NCBI GenBank assembly: GCA_964523015.1
Contig: CAZFXN010000011.1
Span: 1 to 63,502 of the forward strand
DNA length: 63,502 bases
Direction: 5' to 3'
Origin: JAWXBT01 sp964523015
GTDB lineage: Bacteria; Bdellovibrionota_C; UBA2361; J135
Shown: piece by piece, positions 43,074-52,357 of the stretch
Position numbering within the stretch: position 1 is the first letter of the stretch
Layout: each line of letters starts with the position of its first letter
The notes under the pieces: model-generated
Told to the model about the DNA's origin: nothing
Database searches by the model: none
The model's input: only the letters and a program-made list of their open reading frames with translations
Program-made: the position numbers and the translations under genes

Positions 43074-45041
43074 ATGAAACGTTGGCTAACCTCTGCCCTA
43101 CTAGGAATCATAATAACGTTGCTCCATCTGCTGACTTCACTTAGTCAAGTAGGAGATAATATAGAGCCAAAGGCATTAGATCTATGGTCTCAGCTTAGAG
43201 GATCCAAAATTGCTCCCCAAGATATTGTTTTAATATCTATGGATGAGGCAAGTTACAAAAACCTAAACATCCCTCTTAGCCAGGCTTGGCCTAGGAAGAT
43301 TCATGCGGAGTTGTTAAATAAACTTTCAACAGCTGGTGTAAAAAGAGTGGTTTTTGATGTGCTTTTCTTAGACCCTGGCAACGATTCAAAAATCGATAGT
43401 ACCCTATCCGTAGCTATGTCAAAAGTTCCAACAGTCCTAGGAACTGATTCAATCATTAAAGATTACTCCTCAGCTAGTGGTTCTTTTAAAATTGAAGAGG
43501 TACTACTCCCTCATAAACCATTTCTGGAAAATGCTGAGCGTGCTGCATTAGTTGGATTCCCAGAGGATGATGGATTTGTAAGAAGATTTTTAACCGACCG
43601 ATCGGCCCAGACAAAAAATTTCAATACTCTATCAGAGGCGGCTGCTGGAATCTCAAATCAAGACCGAAATACACTTCCAGGGCCTCGTGATTTTATAAAT
43701 TATCTTGGTCCTAAAGGAACTATCCCCTTTATTAGTTATTATCAGGCGATTGATAAGGATCATCCAATTCCAAATGACGCCCTTAAAGATAAGATTGTAT
43801 TTATTGGATTATTGCTACAAACAGATGTTGGCCCCTCACAAAAAGATGTTTTCATGACCCCTTTTGGTCGAATTTTTGGAACTGAAATTCATGCTACTGC
43901 TGCGCTTAATCTTATACACAAAGACTGGATTAAAAGGGGGTCAGCTTGGTTAGAGATCCTAACTTTAAGTCTAGTTACTTTTCTACTTACAACTACACTC
44001 TTTGCACTTCGTCCTCTTTGGGCCACAGTATTATTTGCTGGAACTCTTATTACCTGGATTATAGTAGGATATATGAGTTTCCTTAATAATATTTTTATAC
44101 CTGGAACACTTTTAGTATCAATTTTTCTCCCGATTACACTTCTTTTAAGTACGCTCTACTATTATTTTGTTACTCGCAAAGCTGAACTTAAACTTGCTAG
44201 CGCTTTTGAATTATATGTTTCTCCTCAAATGGCAAAATCAGTCGCTAACAACCAGAAAAGCCTTTCATTAGGAGGAGAAAAAGTTTGGGCTACCGCCATG
44301 TTTACTGACATCCAGGCTTTCACCTCAATCTCTGAAAATATGCCAGCAGAGCAGGTCTCTGCAATGTTAAATGCGTATTTTACTGAGGTCATGGATGTTG
44401 TCTTTAATAATGACGGCACCCTTTTAAAATTTATTGGGGATGCTATCTTTGTAATTTGGGGAGCGCCGGTAAAGATTAATGATCATGCCTCAAAAGCGTG
44501 CCAGACTGCATTAGCGATTCAAAAAGAGGTTCATAGATTTAATGAATCAAAAAGATTTCCCCCTCTTTTAACAAGAATTGGAATTCATACTGGTCCAATG
44601 GTGGTTGGGAATCTTGGCTCGAGTAAGCGGTTTGACTATACAGCTATTGGAGATTCCGTAAATCTAGCCTCCCGCATCGAAGGAATAAACAAGTTTTTTG
44701 GTACTTATATCTTAATTAGCGAGACCGTAAAAAAAGAGGTTGGGGGGACATTTTCATCTCTAGTGGTTGGTTCAATAAAAGTAGCAGGAAAAGATGAGGC
44801 AGTGACTCTCTACATCTTGCTCGAAGATCCTTTGCCTGAATCAATATCAAAATCCTGGGAGGAGGCCATTATAAAATTTAAATCTCAAAAATGGAGTGAG
44901 GCTGAGACTGGCTTTAAAAGTACAGAATCTCTTCCTTTGCTTAGTAAAGCTTCTAAATTTTACTTAAAGCAGATTGCTAATTATTTAAAAGATCCTCCAC
45001 CATCAAATTGGCAAGGTGACCTCTCATTCATAGAAAAATAA
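43074..45041 (+). CDS. CHASE2-sensor adenylate cyclase (class III)
   Basis: A 655-residue membrane enzyme making cAMP. It has an N-terminal TM, an extracytoplasmic CHASE2 sensor (about 30-285; IEPKALDLWSQLRG, VKRVVFDVLF), three TM helices (about 295-375) and a class III cyclase domain (about 400-575). The metal-binding aspartates are in FTDIQAFT and FIGDAIFVIWGAP; purine-selecting Lys (KFIGD) and Asp (DYTAIGD) favour ATP over GTP. The C-terminal 70 residues are helical. Product cAMP could act on the two cNMP domains of the flavoprotein and on a CRP at 35980-35995. The start lies next to TATAAG (43063 region), so the leader is short. Confidence 0.92.
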   Translation: MKRWLTSALLGIIITLLHLLTSLSQVGDNIEPKALDLWSQLRGSKIAPQDIVLISMDEASYKNLNIPLSQAWPRKIHAELLNKLSTAGVKRVVFDVLFLDPGNDSKIDSTLSVAMSKVPTVLGTDSIIKDYSSASGSFKIEEVLLPHKPFLENAERAALVGFPEDDGFVRRFLTDRSAQTKNFNTLSEAAAGISNQDRNTLPGPRDFINYLGPKGTIPFISYYQAIDKDHPIPNDALKDKIVFIGLLLQTDVGPSQKDVFMTPFGRIFGTEIHATAALNLIHKDWIKRGSAWLEILTLSLVTFLLTTTLFALRPLWATVLFAGTLITWIIVGYMSFLNNIFIPGTLLVSIFLPITLLLSTLYYYFVTRKAELKLASAFELYVSPQMAKSVANNQKSLSLGGEKVWATAMFTDIQAFTSISENMPAEQVSAMLNAYFTEVMDVVFNNDGTLLKFIGDAIFVIWGAPVKINDHASKACQTALAIQKEVHRFNESKRFPPLLTRIGIHTGPMVVGNLGSSKRFDYTAIGDSVNLASRIEGINKFFGTYILISETVKKEVGGTFSSLVVGSIKVAGKDEAVTLYILLEDPLPESISKSWEEAIIKFKSQKWSEAETGFKSTESLPLLSKASKFYLKQIANYLKDPPPSNWQGDLSFIEK

Positions 45042-45056
45042 TTGAAAAATAGCAGG

Positions 45057-46064
45057 CTATGATAAACTATTAGTAGTTCTTTCATTAAGTGTCTTTAAAG
45101 AAAGGTGCTGAACGGAGAGTGCATAGATTCCATAAAGACAGACACACAGATACTGATAAGCATGAAAAATCAAGGAGTAAGCAAATGCTGTCTCTTTAGA
45201 TACTCCAAAAAGTCCGAGTGCAGCAACACAGGCTGTCTGAAAAACTCCAAGAAACCCAGGGGCACTTGGCGCAGCGACTGCAAGTGCTACAACTACTGTT
45301 AAGGTTAGACTCATCAGATAAGTCCATTCCCCCTCAAACATAAAAAGTCCAAAGTGAAAACTAAGCATGCAACTCCCCCATACTAAAAAGGAGGTCACAA
45401 TTGTCATCATTAATCGTTTAGCAGATCTGAGCACAGAAGTTCCCTCAAGAAGTCCAGCTAAAAATGAATGTAGCTTTGTCTTAATTCCATCAGGTAACGG
45501 AGTAAGGAAGAACTCGTTAAGTCTTAATATTTTCTTTGGAAAAAACGCACCCACTAGCATAAATAAAAAGATAGCTCCTCCGATTAATGCTAATATACTT
45601 GCTCCCTTGATTGCCCATTCAGGAAGATCAGGGATAAATGGAGAGACACTCGCTAACATTAATAAAACAACTGAGAGATCAAAGAATCTCTCAATAACAA
45701 TTGATGAAAAACCAGTAGCAAAGGAATGCTGGCTTCTCTTAGCAAGGACATAAGGACGTATGAACTCTCCTGCCCTTAACGGCAATACAAATGTTGCCAT
45801 GTTTCCAATCATAAGGGAGTCAAAAAGAATTCTAATTGAGACTTCCTTACCCTCAGGCAACAGATATCGCCATCTATAGGCTCTAAACACATAGTGCAGT
45901 AGCCAAAAAACTGTAATCGGGAAAAGGTACCATAAATTGAGATGCACTAATTCTTTTAGAACTATCTCCCACTCTACTTGCAAGGATATCCATGTAAGGA
46001 GAACAATACTTACTGTCCATCCAAAGATGGTATGAAATTTTTTAGAACTTAAAATATTTGACAT
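45057..46064 (-). CDS. Lysylphosphatidylglycerol-synthase-TM/UPF0104 family membrane protein
   Basis: A 335-residue polytopic protein with about eight TM segments. The block FVLPLRAGEFIRPYVLAKR followed by SSIVIERFFDLSVVL is the hallmark of the UPF0104/LPG-synthase TM (YbhN-like flippase) family. PSAPGFLGVFQTACVAAL occurs in the last third, also typical. Such proteins may flip lipids or glycolipid intermediates. The gene converges on the cyclase (15 bp gap) and is 3 bp after the TolC-like gene, so it may share that operon. Confidence 0.85.
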   Translation of the reverse strand: MSNILSSKKFHTIFGWTVSIVLLTWISLQVEWEIVLKELVHLNLWYLFPITVFWLLHYVFRAYRWRYLLPEGKEVSIRILFDSLMIGNMATFVLPLRAGEFIRPYVLAKRSQHSFATGFSSIVIERFFDLSVVLLMLASVSPFIPDLPEWAIKGASILALIGGAIFLFMLVGAFFPKKILRLNEFFLTPLPDGIKTKLHSFLAGLLEGTSVLRSAKRLMMTIVTSFLVWGSCMLSFHFGLFMFEGEWTYLMSLTLTVVVALAVAAPSAPGFLGVFQTACVAALGLFGVSKETAFAYSLIFHAYQYLCVCLYGIYALSVQHLSLKTLNERTTNSLS

Positions 46065-46067
46065 TTA

Positions 46068-47486
46068 CTAATACTGAAGTGGTGTTACCTCTTTACCAAC
46101 TAGCTGGCTAAGTTTACTAAGGGCCATATTGTAATTATACCGTGCCTGCAAAAGGCTAATCTTCATCGTGGCATAAGAGGCAATACCTTCCATAAGAATC
46201 TTAGGCTCTCCTATTCCCACATCATAATTATTTGAAGCAGAAACCATCCATCCTCGTGCCGCACTCGTACCCTCAGAGGCTTGCTTGATCTGCTCTTTAT
46301 ACTCAAGTACTTTTCTATATGATTCTTCGATCTGAAGAGGAATTCCAATCTTAGCTAACTCCTCCTTAGCTTTTAGTCCATGATACCGTGCTCGTGCTTG
46401 AGCAATCTTTGATTGAGTGGTCAAAAAATTAAGATTCCAGCGTAATCCAAATGCCGGGCCGCCAGAGATCTCTCCAAAGCCATCATTCTCAAGAAATGGG
46501 TTATTACTATTATCTCTTGCATCTGATTTACCACCCTGAACCTGAGCTCCAAGGAAAAAGATCGGATAAAGATCAGATTCCTCTACTTTAATTAGATTTT
46601 TTTTCGCCGCTAATCCTTCTGATAACTGCTTTACTTCAGGTTTATTTTTCCAGGTAAGTAGAACTAGATCTTCAAGTGAGCCTGCAGTGAATTTTTCTTC
46701 ACTTAAAAAATCAGGGGTGGTTTGAAAGCTTGGATCAAGTTTAGCAAAGGCCCCGATAGCAGATCTGGCCATGGGAACACCCTGCTTTGCGGCGGCTAAC
46801 TGTCTATTAAGCTCAGATCTCCCAACATATAGCCTTTGTATATCAGTTTGACTGACTTCCCCTGTTCCCTCTTCGAAAAGCTCGTTAGCTTTTGTAATAG
46901 CTTTTTCTAAATACTCTCCAACTTCATCACCTAACCTTAACGCATCAGATGCCAATAGGTATCCGTAGAAAAATTCCTTAATTCGATGAATAACTTCACC
47001 TTTTTTAATTTCAACAGCAGCCTCCTCAACTCTAATTCCTGCCTTGGCAGCGTTGACATACCCTTCAAGTTTTCCCCAAGTCCAAAGGGGAATAATTGCT
47101 GTTAACGTTCCTTTTGCGAATGGAGCAAATCCCTGATATTCATTTGTTTGATCAGTTGTTCCTAAAAAATTTCCCTGGGGAAGTGGAACTTGGTTTCCAG
47201 CACCATCTAGGACATATAAATCCTCTCCATTAGCACGAGCATTTCCATGTACCCCGGCTAATCCTAAAAATTCTACAACTCCAAAGTGCCCAGCCTTTGC
47301 TTCATCAAGTTGAGCCTTGGCAAAATCAACATTGAAGTATGCTTCTTTAATCTCAGGACTTTCCTTGATTGCTTTTTCAATAATGTCGCCTAGAGAATGA
47401 GTATTGTTTGGGGCACCAAATAGTAACGATGGGGAGACAAGTATTCCTAAAACTACTATTTGGAAGATGTGGGACTTTAGTTTCAT
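46068..47486 (-). CDS. TolC-family outer-membrane efflux protein
   Basis: A 472-residue exported protein (signal peptide ends near LFGA). Long helices with repeated TolC-type heptads (SPEIKEAYFNVDFAKAQLDEAKAG; TQSKIAQARARYHGLKAKEEL; LLQARYNYNMALSKLSQLVG) form the alpha-helical tunnel. Outer-membrane channels of this type end at a tripartite pump, but no pump gene is adjacent. AGGAG lies before the ATG, and a 7-bp inverted repeat lies 52-77 bp upstream. The membrane protein downstream starts 3 bp after its stop. Confidence 0.88.
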   Translation of the reverse strand: MKLKSHIFQIVVLGILVSPSLLFGAPNNTHSLGDIIEKAIKESPEIKEAYFNVDFAKAQLDEAKAGHFGVVEFLGLAGVHGNARANGEDLYVLDGAGNQVPLPQGNFLGTTDQTNEYQGFAPFAKGTLTAIIPLWTWGKLEGYVNAAKAGIRVEEAAVEIKKGEVIHRIKEFFYGYLLASDALRLGDEVGEYLEKAITKANELFEEGTGEVSQTDIQRLYVGRSELNRQLAAAKQGVPMARSAIGAFAKLDPSFQTTPDFLSEEKFTAGSLEDLVLLTWKNKPEVKQLSEGLAAKKNLIKVEESDLYPIFFLGAQVQGGKSDARDNSNNPFLENDGFGEISGGPAFGLRWNLNFLTTQSKIAQARARYHGLKAKEELAKIGIPLQIEESYRKVLEYKEQIKQASEGTSAARGWMVSASNNYDVGIGEPKILMEGIASYATMKISLLQARYNYNMALSKLSQLVGKEVTPLQY

Positions 47487-47538
47487 CAGTGAACTCCTAG
47501 AATCAAATCTATGTGCTTTATATATTAAGCGTGAAATA

Positions 47539-47563
47539 TTATCTATCTAGAAAAGTTAGATAA
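47539..47563. promoter_or_regulatory. Inverted repeat upstream of the TolC-like gene
   Basis: TTATCTA at 47539-47545 is mirrored by TAGATAA at 47557-47563, spanning a GATAAT-like -10 on the minus strand. It is a candidate operator or a short hairpin after the 449-aa gene. No partner regulator is adjacent. Confidence 0.35.
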
Positions 47564-47589
47564 ACTCCAACTAAAAACAATGTTTTAAA

Positions 47590-48939
47590 TTAATCTACAT
47601 TGGCCAGAGAGAGAGAACTTGGCTTTAATTTACCTTTTTTCCCAAATAATGACCCCCTAGTCTCACGATTTACCTGATCAAGTCCCCTTCTTTCTAAGAG
47701 CGCTATAATCTTTGTACTTCCAAGATCTTCTATAACTTTGGCTTCATCAGAATAAAGTAAGGTCATGCAGATATAATTAAATTTCCCTTCATTTGTGAGC
47801 TGTTCACTTTCTATCATTCTAAAGGTTGTAAGCAGTATTGAAGTAAGTCCGATATTTGCCGATTCTTTAATTAATGAAATATCAGAGCTTAATCCTTCAC
47901 CGAGTGGCGCGGCAGGATCTTTGCCACTTACTAATAGCATCCAGGCAAGAGCAAACGATCTTGCACTAAAATTCTTAAAATCAATATCTCCTAACTCTGT
48001 CAACCTATTAGGTACAATTTGGAATACTAATTCGGTTCCAATACCATGAGATTTAATTCCAAGTTTTCGTAATCCATTTGTTACAAAAACTAATTTATCA
48101 TCTGACTCGGTTGTGCATTTAAATACAGATATCTCTAGTGGAGATTGTTGGTTTGTTAAAATTTTACTTATCTCATTTTCCTCAATTCCTAGCTCTCTCA
48201 GTTCTTCTTTAATGTTTAGACTTATATAACTAATCGGCTTTCCATACTGAGCTTCGAATGGCTCCCATGCAGAGGCTAGTACGGGCCTTGTATACCGACC
48301 GACTCGCCCACTTTCTAAGACTATCTCAAGATCAGTTCTTAAAAATATATCTGCTCCATCTATCCATTCTGAATCGTTTTTACCTTGTCTATTATGTACT
48401 GCATAGAAGATGCCTAATTGAGAGAGTCTTTCTGAATAACCATAGACAATCACTTCGTATCTTAATAATGCAAGAAACCCACGAATATACCTATCTATCT
48501 TTTTATCTTTCCATTTAACAAAAAAAGCGATCTTTCCTTTAACAATGCTGATCAAATCCTTAGTATCAACTATTCCTTTAAATCGATCTCGTTGATATGA
48601 AATGAGTTCAGAACATTTTTCAAATTCTGGAGCAACTACAGTTTCAGAGATCAGATCAAAGGTTCGATCCTCAAGAGTTGATCTTTTTCTGTTTCGAGTG
48701 GAAGGAAAAACAATTCCTAACCTTTCAAGATAAACTGCTCTCCCATCAAAAACAGATTCAGTAATTGAAGAGCTAATTCCAAAATTTAGAATCCGCCTCT
48801 CCTCTTCACTACTTTCAATTATAAACTCATTCCAGAGCTGTCGTGGTTGACGAAGAGAATTATTCTTTTCATTATTAATCTTAGATGGGGGATCAGCCAA
48901 CAAACTGTCTATCCCACCGAGTGTAGTGCCATCGTACAT
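47590..48939 (-). CDS. Unknown 449-aa cytoplasmic protein, C-terminus weakly SUFU-like
   Basis: I do not recognise this gene with confidence. It is 449 aa, without signal peptide or TM helix. The N-terminal half is charged with a repeated pattern of 'RL-x-x-LGI' (YLERLGIVFPS, RLSQLGIFYAV). In the C-terminal half, KLVFVTNGLRKLGIKSHGIGTELVFQIVPN then SFALAWMLLVSGKDP is reminiscent of the Suppressor-of-fused (SUFU-like) fold in bacteria. It is upstream of the TolC-like gene on the same strand (103 bp gap) and divergent from tdk across 253 bp of AT-rich DNA. Bacterial SUFU-like proteins are often immunity factors, but there is no toxin beside it. Confidence 0.6.
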   Translation of the reverse strand: MYDGTTLGGIDSLLADPPSKINNEKNNSLRQPRQLWNEFIIESSEEERRILNFGISSSITESVFDGRAVYLERLGIVFPSTRNRKRSTLEDRTFDLISETVVAPEFEKCSELISYQRDRFKGIVDTKDLISIVKGKIAFFVKWKDKKIDRYIRGFLALLRYEVIVYGYSERLSQLGIFYAVHNRQGKNDSEWIDGADIFLRTDLEIVLESGRVGRYTRPVLASAWEPFEAQYGKPISYISLNIKEELRELGIEENEISKILTNQQSPLEISVFKCTTESDDKLVFVTNGLRKLGIKSHGIGTELVFQIVPNRLTELGDIDFKNFSARSFALAWMLLVSGKDPAAPLGEGLSSDISLIKESANIGLTSILLTTFRMIESEQLTNEGKFNYICMTLLYSDEAKVIEDLGSTKIIALLERRGLDQVNRETRGSLFGKKGKLKPSSLSLANVD

Positions 48940-49192
48940 AATTAATTTAGGATTTTTTACTTAACTTGACGCGATGGAAATGTAGCGTATCTACTTATAG
49001 GCGTCCAGTCTTACGAGGTAATATTATTGTAAGTAGAGCTTCTTGATACTTTGAGAAATCTTAACTATTATGTTCTACTATATTTCATCTCGCATTTATC
49101 GACCAACTGCGTTTTACTTTCTCTGCTATTTTTTATTTTTACTTATTTTGTATTTTTAGTATTTACATTTTTATGTTTTTATCTCTGTAAAT

Positions 49193-49819
49193 ATGGCTAA
49201 GCTTTATTTTAGATACGGCACCGTTGGAAGTGCAAAAACTTTAAACTTATTGGCTGTTGCTCATAACTATCGACAGCAGGGGAAAAATGTTCTCCTTTTA
49301 AAACCACTTTTAGATAATAGATTTGGTACGGATATAATAAGATCTAGAGCTGGGTTAGAGCAACCTGCAGATATAATGGTGACTGACTCAACAAAGATAC
49401 CTGATAGCAAACTAGAAGGGATAAGTTGTGTCTTAGTGGATGAGGCACAGTTTCTAAGTGCTCAAGTAATTAACCAGTTAAGAGAGATAGCAATTCATAA
49501 AAACATCCCAATTATCTGTTATGGCCTTAGAGCTGATTTTAGAGCCCATCTTTTTGATGGATCACGTCGCCTTTTTGAACTTGCTGATACGGTTGAAGAG
49601 ATTAAGACAACCTGTGCGTTTTGTAATCGAAAAGCAATTATGAACTTAAAACACTCAAATGGAGTTGCTACTATTGAAGGTCCAAGTGTTGATCTTGGGG
49701 CCGAAGAGAAATACTTTCCAGCTTGCTATAACTGCTATAACGAGCAATTAAAGATTGCAAATTCGCCATGCTTGCCAACATCAGAACAGTTCGATTTGTT
49801 TGCTGCGAATATGAAGTAA
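49193..49819 (+). CDS. tdk: Thymidine kinase (type II)
   Basis: A 208-residue cytosolic thymidine kinase making dTMP in pyrimidine salvage. Visible: the P-loop region RYGTVGSAKT (the usual SGKS/T is changed to SAKT), a catalytic acidic block VLVDEAQFL, the lasso ICYGLRADFRAHLFDGSRRL, and a zinc site from CAFC and CYNC. Length fits the family. The P-loop variant may still bind ATP, since Lys-Thr is kept. It is monocistronic, behind a T-rich region. Confidence 0.92.
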   Translation: MAKLYFRYGTVGSAKTLNLLAVAHNYRQQGKNVLLLKPLLDNRFGTDIIRSRAGLEQPADIMVTDSTKIPDSKLEGISCVLVDEAQFLSAQVINQLREIAIHKNIPIICYGLRADFRAHLFDGSRRLFELADTVEEIKTTCAFCNRKAIMNLKHSNGVATIEGPSVDLGAEEKYFPACYNCYNEQLKIANSPCLPTSEQFDLFAANMK

Positions 49820-49831
49820 AACTTTGTCAGT

Positions 49832-50411
49832 TTATAAGTCACTTGCTGGCGGGGGTGGAGGCTCAGCATCATCAGTCAAAGGACTTTCAGGGTCATTATC
49901 TGACGTTGGGTCTGGCATCGGTTCTGAGGGCTCATCAGGAGTCACTTCATTATCTGGATTATTAACAACATCTGGAGGAGCTAGAGGATCATTAAGCTGC
50001 CCTGATCCTTGATTAGCTAAGGATGAGGATCCATCATCAAGATCTGAGGGACTGAAATAGTCTTTTCCTCAAAATCAACAATAAACACGACAACAGCCTG
50101 ACCAGGCTGCACAGAAGCAAAGGTAACTTCTGAGGAGACTCCAAGTGCCTCTATTAAAAATATATGTTTATCAGAGTCAGTAAGGCCAGCTAAGATTTCA
50201 AACGATCCATCATTCAAAGATTTTGATGTATTGCCACTCTGAATATCGAATATCTCTGCTCCACTAACAGGCGTAGCTAATGCATCTAGCACTAGTCCTC
50301 TAACTGTAATATCACCTGAGTTACTACCGTGCGAACCACCGCCGCAGCCTGTAATACCGCCAGTAATTAGGCAAAAATTATGAAGATTCTATTAAGCACT
50401 TGATACCCCAT
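49832..50411 (-). pseudogene. Frameshifted lipoprotein with a carboxypeptidase-regulatory-like domain
   Basis: From the ATG at 50411 the leader reads MGYQVLNRIFIIF, then a one-base shift in a T5 run is needed to reach CLITGGITGCGGGS (a lipobox, GITGC). The domain ITVRGLVLDALATPVSGAEIF ... NDGSFEIL resembles carboxypeptidase-regulatory/CnaB-like folds. Near 50025 a second one-base shift moves the frame from TISVPQ to DLDDGSSSLANQ, continuing as an Asp/Pro-rich tail to the stop at 49832. Both breaks behave like single-base losses, so either this is a decayed gene or the assembly has indels; the first lies in a homopolymer and could be phase-variable. The 3' end runs toward tdk, 12 bp away. Confidence 0.7.
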
Positions 50412-50511
50412 TTGACCAGAAACCACCTACATAGCCCATATCCAATTATCTACGATAGTTGATCCTAAGTTTTGTCCTAATTATAAGATCTTTCAATGGA
50501 GATTCGTAGAT

Positions 50512-50540
50512 TATAAGAGATAACTTCAATTTCTCTTATA
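50512..50540. promoter_or_regulatory. Perfect 9-bp inverted repeat upstream of the DUF6502 gene
   Basis: TATAAGAGA (50512-50520) and TCTCTTATA (50532-50540) are exact reverse complements around an 11-nt spacer, about 140 bp before the next gene. It is a candidate operator or transcript hairpin. The remaining gap 50412-50677 shows nothing else. Confidence 0.45.
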
Positions 50541-50677
50541 GCTTCTAAGTAATTCTCTTAGAGGTCCTTACGAAAATTGAACAAGTGAGAAATATTCTCG
50601 CTATAAACAGAAGCCAAACTCTATTTTATACAGACTAGGGGTTGCAACATAAGATGAACCGTTAATAATATGATTGT

Positions 50678-51472
50678 ATGGCTCCCAGTCTTAAAACAGC
50701 TCTAATTCAATGTTTACAATCCCTCTTAACTCCTATTATTAGGTTTTGCCTCCGCAATTCACTCGGGCTTAATGATATTCTTGAATGTGCCAAAGTTGTT
50801 TTTATAAAAGTTGCTTCAGATGAGTTTAAAGCAGCAGGAGAAGAGATAAATGTAAGTAGATTATCTGCGGCCACTGGTGTACATCGAAAAGATGCAGCGA
50901 GAATCTTTAAACATGGAGATACTAAGATTGAATCATCATACTTTGTGGCTAGAGTAGTTGGACAGTGGTTGAACCATAAAACTTTTAGCGCTGCACCAGG
51001 TAAACCTAAAATTCTTTCCTTTGAAGGGGATGATTCTCAATTCTATGATTTAGTAAGAACAATTGGGCTCGACCTTCGCCCAGGAACAGTACTTTTTGAT
51101 ATGGAGCGTGTCGGACTAGTGGAGCGAACTCCGCGTGGCCTAAAACTAAAAGCAAATACATTTGTACCAAAGGGAGCACCTCTTAATGAACTTAAAATGC
51201 TTGGTGAAGATGCTGAGGATTTTATGATGGCAGTTTTAGAGAATGTCTATGGCGGAGAGGAACGCAATAATATCCATGTTGTTACTGTCTACGATAATGT
51301 TGATGAAGCTGATTTAAAACGGATCAGGAAGTGGTTTGCTGATCAGGCAGCGTCCCTACATAAAAGATCCTGTAATTTCCTTTCTCGGTTTGATCTTGAT
51401 ATTAATTCACAGAAAAGTAAAAAGAAAAAAGGTGGACGTCGGGTTCTGATCGGGACCTTTACTCGAACGTAG
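50678..51472 (+). CDS. DUF6502 family protein
   Basis: A 264-residue soluble protein. The N-terminal LLTPIIRFCLRNSLGLNDILECAKVVFIKVA and the winged-helix-like EINVSRLSAATGVHRKDAARI block match the DUF6502 family, which I know only as uncharacterised. SRLSAATGVHRKDAARI has the look of a helix-turn-helix, so DNA or RNA binding is possible. The C-terminus is Lys/Arg-rich (QKSKKKKGGRR). The gene is monocistronic, facing the ubiE gene convergently (67 bp gap). Confidence 0.72.
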   Translation: MAPSLKTALIQCLQSLLTPIIRFCLRNSLGLNDILECAKVVFIKVASDEFKAAGEEINVSRLSAATGVHRKDAARIFKHGDTKIESSYFVARVVGQWLNHKTFSAAPGKPKILSFEGDDSQFYDLVRTIGLDLRPGTVLFDMERVGLVERTPRGLKLKANTFVPKGAPLNELKMLGEDAEDFMMAVLENVYGGEERNNIHVVTVYDNVDEADLKRIRKWFADQAASLHKRSCNFLSRFDLDINSQKSKKKKGGRRVLIGTFTRT

Positions 51473-51539
51473 AGCTCAAACAGTGTCGATGCAAAGCAAA
51501 TTGGATTGCTTCTTTGATTCACAAACTATAAATCAATAA

Positions 51540-52229
51540 CTATTTACTCGCCTTATACAGATAAGCGATGCCAAACGTGGCTGGCTGACTTTCAGGCTTT
51601 ATAAAATTAAGTTCACTTAGAATTTCTTCAAAAGCTTTTCCACAGGGAAATGTTTTCGATGTTTGTGGCAGATAGGTATAGGCCGAACGGTTCCCGGTCA
51701 TTATTCCACCAATGATGGGGATAATGTATTTAGAATAAAAGTTATAAAACGATCTAAAAAGGAAATTTTTAGGTTGGCCAAATTCCAAAACAAGGAGAGT
51801 TCCATCAGGTGTTAAAACTCTCCGTATCTCACTAAGCCCTTGTTTTAGATCTTTAAAATTTCTAACCCCGAATGAAACTGTAACGATATCAAAAGAGGCA
51901 TCCTCAAATGGAAGGCTTGCTGCATCAGCCTGTACAAAATTATATCCCCTACCCTTATATTTTTCACGTCCGACATTGAGCATTGGCTCACAAAAATCGG
52001 CACCTGTAACATCACCAAATCTCTTTGCTAAAAGTGGTAAAAGATCCCCTGTACCGGTACAGAGATCTAAAACTTTTTTGCTATTATCTTGTGCAAGCAA
52101 TCTGACTAATCTAAACTTCCATAAATGGTGCATTCCAAAACTCAGCACGGTATTGGTGATATCGTAACGGCCTGCAATTGAGCCAAACATCTCCTTTACT
52201 TCTGTTGTAGTTGGTGAATACTGAGTCAT
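51540..52229 (-). CDS. ubiE: Demethylmenaquinone/ubiquinone methyltransferase UbiE/MenG
   Basis: A 229-residue SAM-dependent C-methyltransferase of quinone synthesis. Family signature near the N-terminus (MFGSIAGRYDITNTVLSFGMHHLWK), SAM motif VLDLCTGTGDLLPLLAKRFG, and FGVRNFKDLKQGLSEIRRVLTPDG are all typical. The end NFIKPESQPATFGIAYLYKASK is as in the family. Quinone supply supports the large electron-transfer island upstream. Ubiquinone versus menaquinone cannot be decided here. Confidence 0.95.
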   Translation of the reverse strand: MTQYSPTTTEVKEMFGSIAGRYDITNTVLSFGMHHLWKFRLVRLLAQDNSKKVLDLCTGTGDLLPLLAKRFGDVTGADFCEPMLNVGREKYKGRGYNFVQADAASLPFEDASFDIVTVSFGVRNFKDLKQGLSEIRRVLTPDGTLLVLEFGQPKNFLFRSFYNFYSKYIIPIIGGIMTGNRSAYTYLPQTSKTFPCGKAFEEILSELNFIKPESQPATFGIAYLYKASK

Positions 52230-52357
52230 TTCAATAGATTAAATTTGAAACACATTGGTGATTTTCTGTCATAACAGATAAGTAAGCTTTATAGCGGAAT
52301 ATGTCACTAAATAGAAGCAAAGTTGATTTTTATTATAAGATTTTTAGAGGGTTAGAG

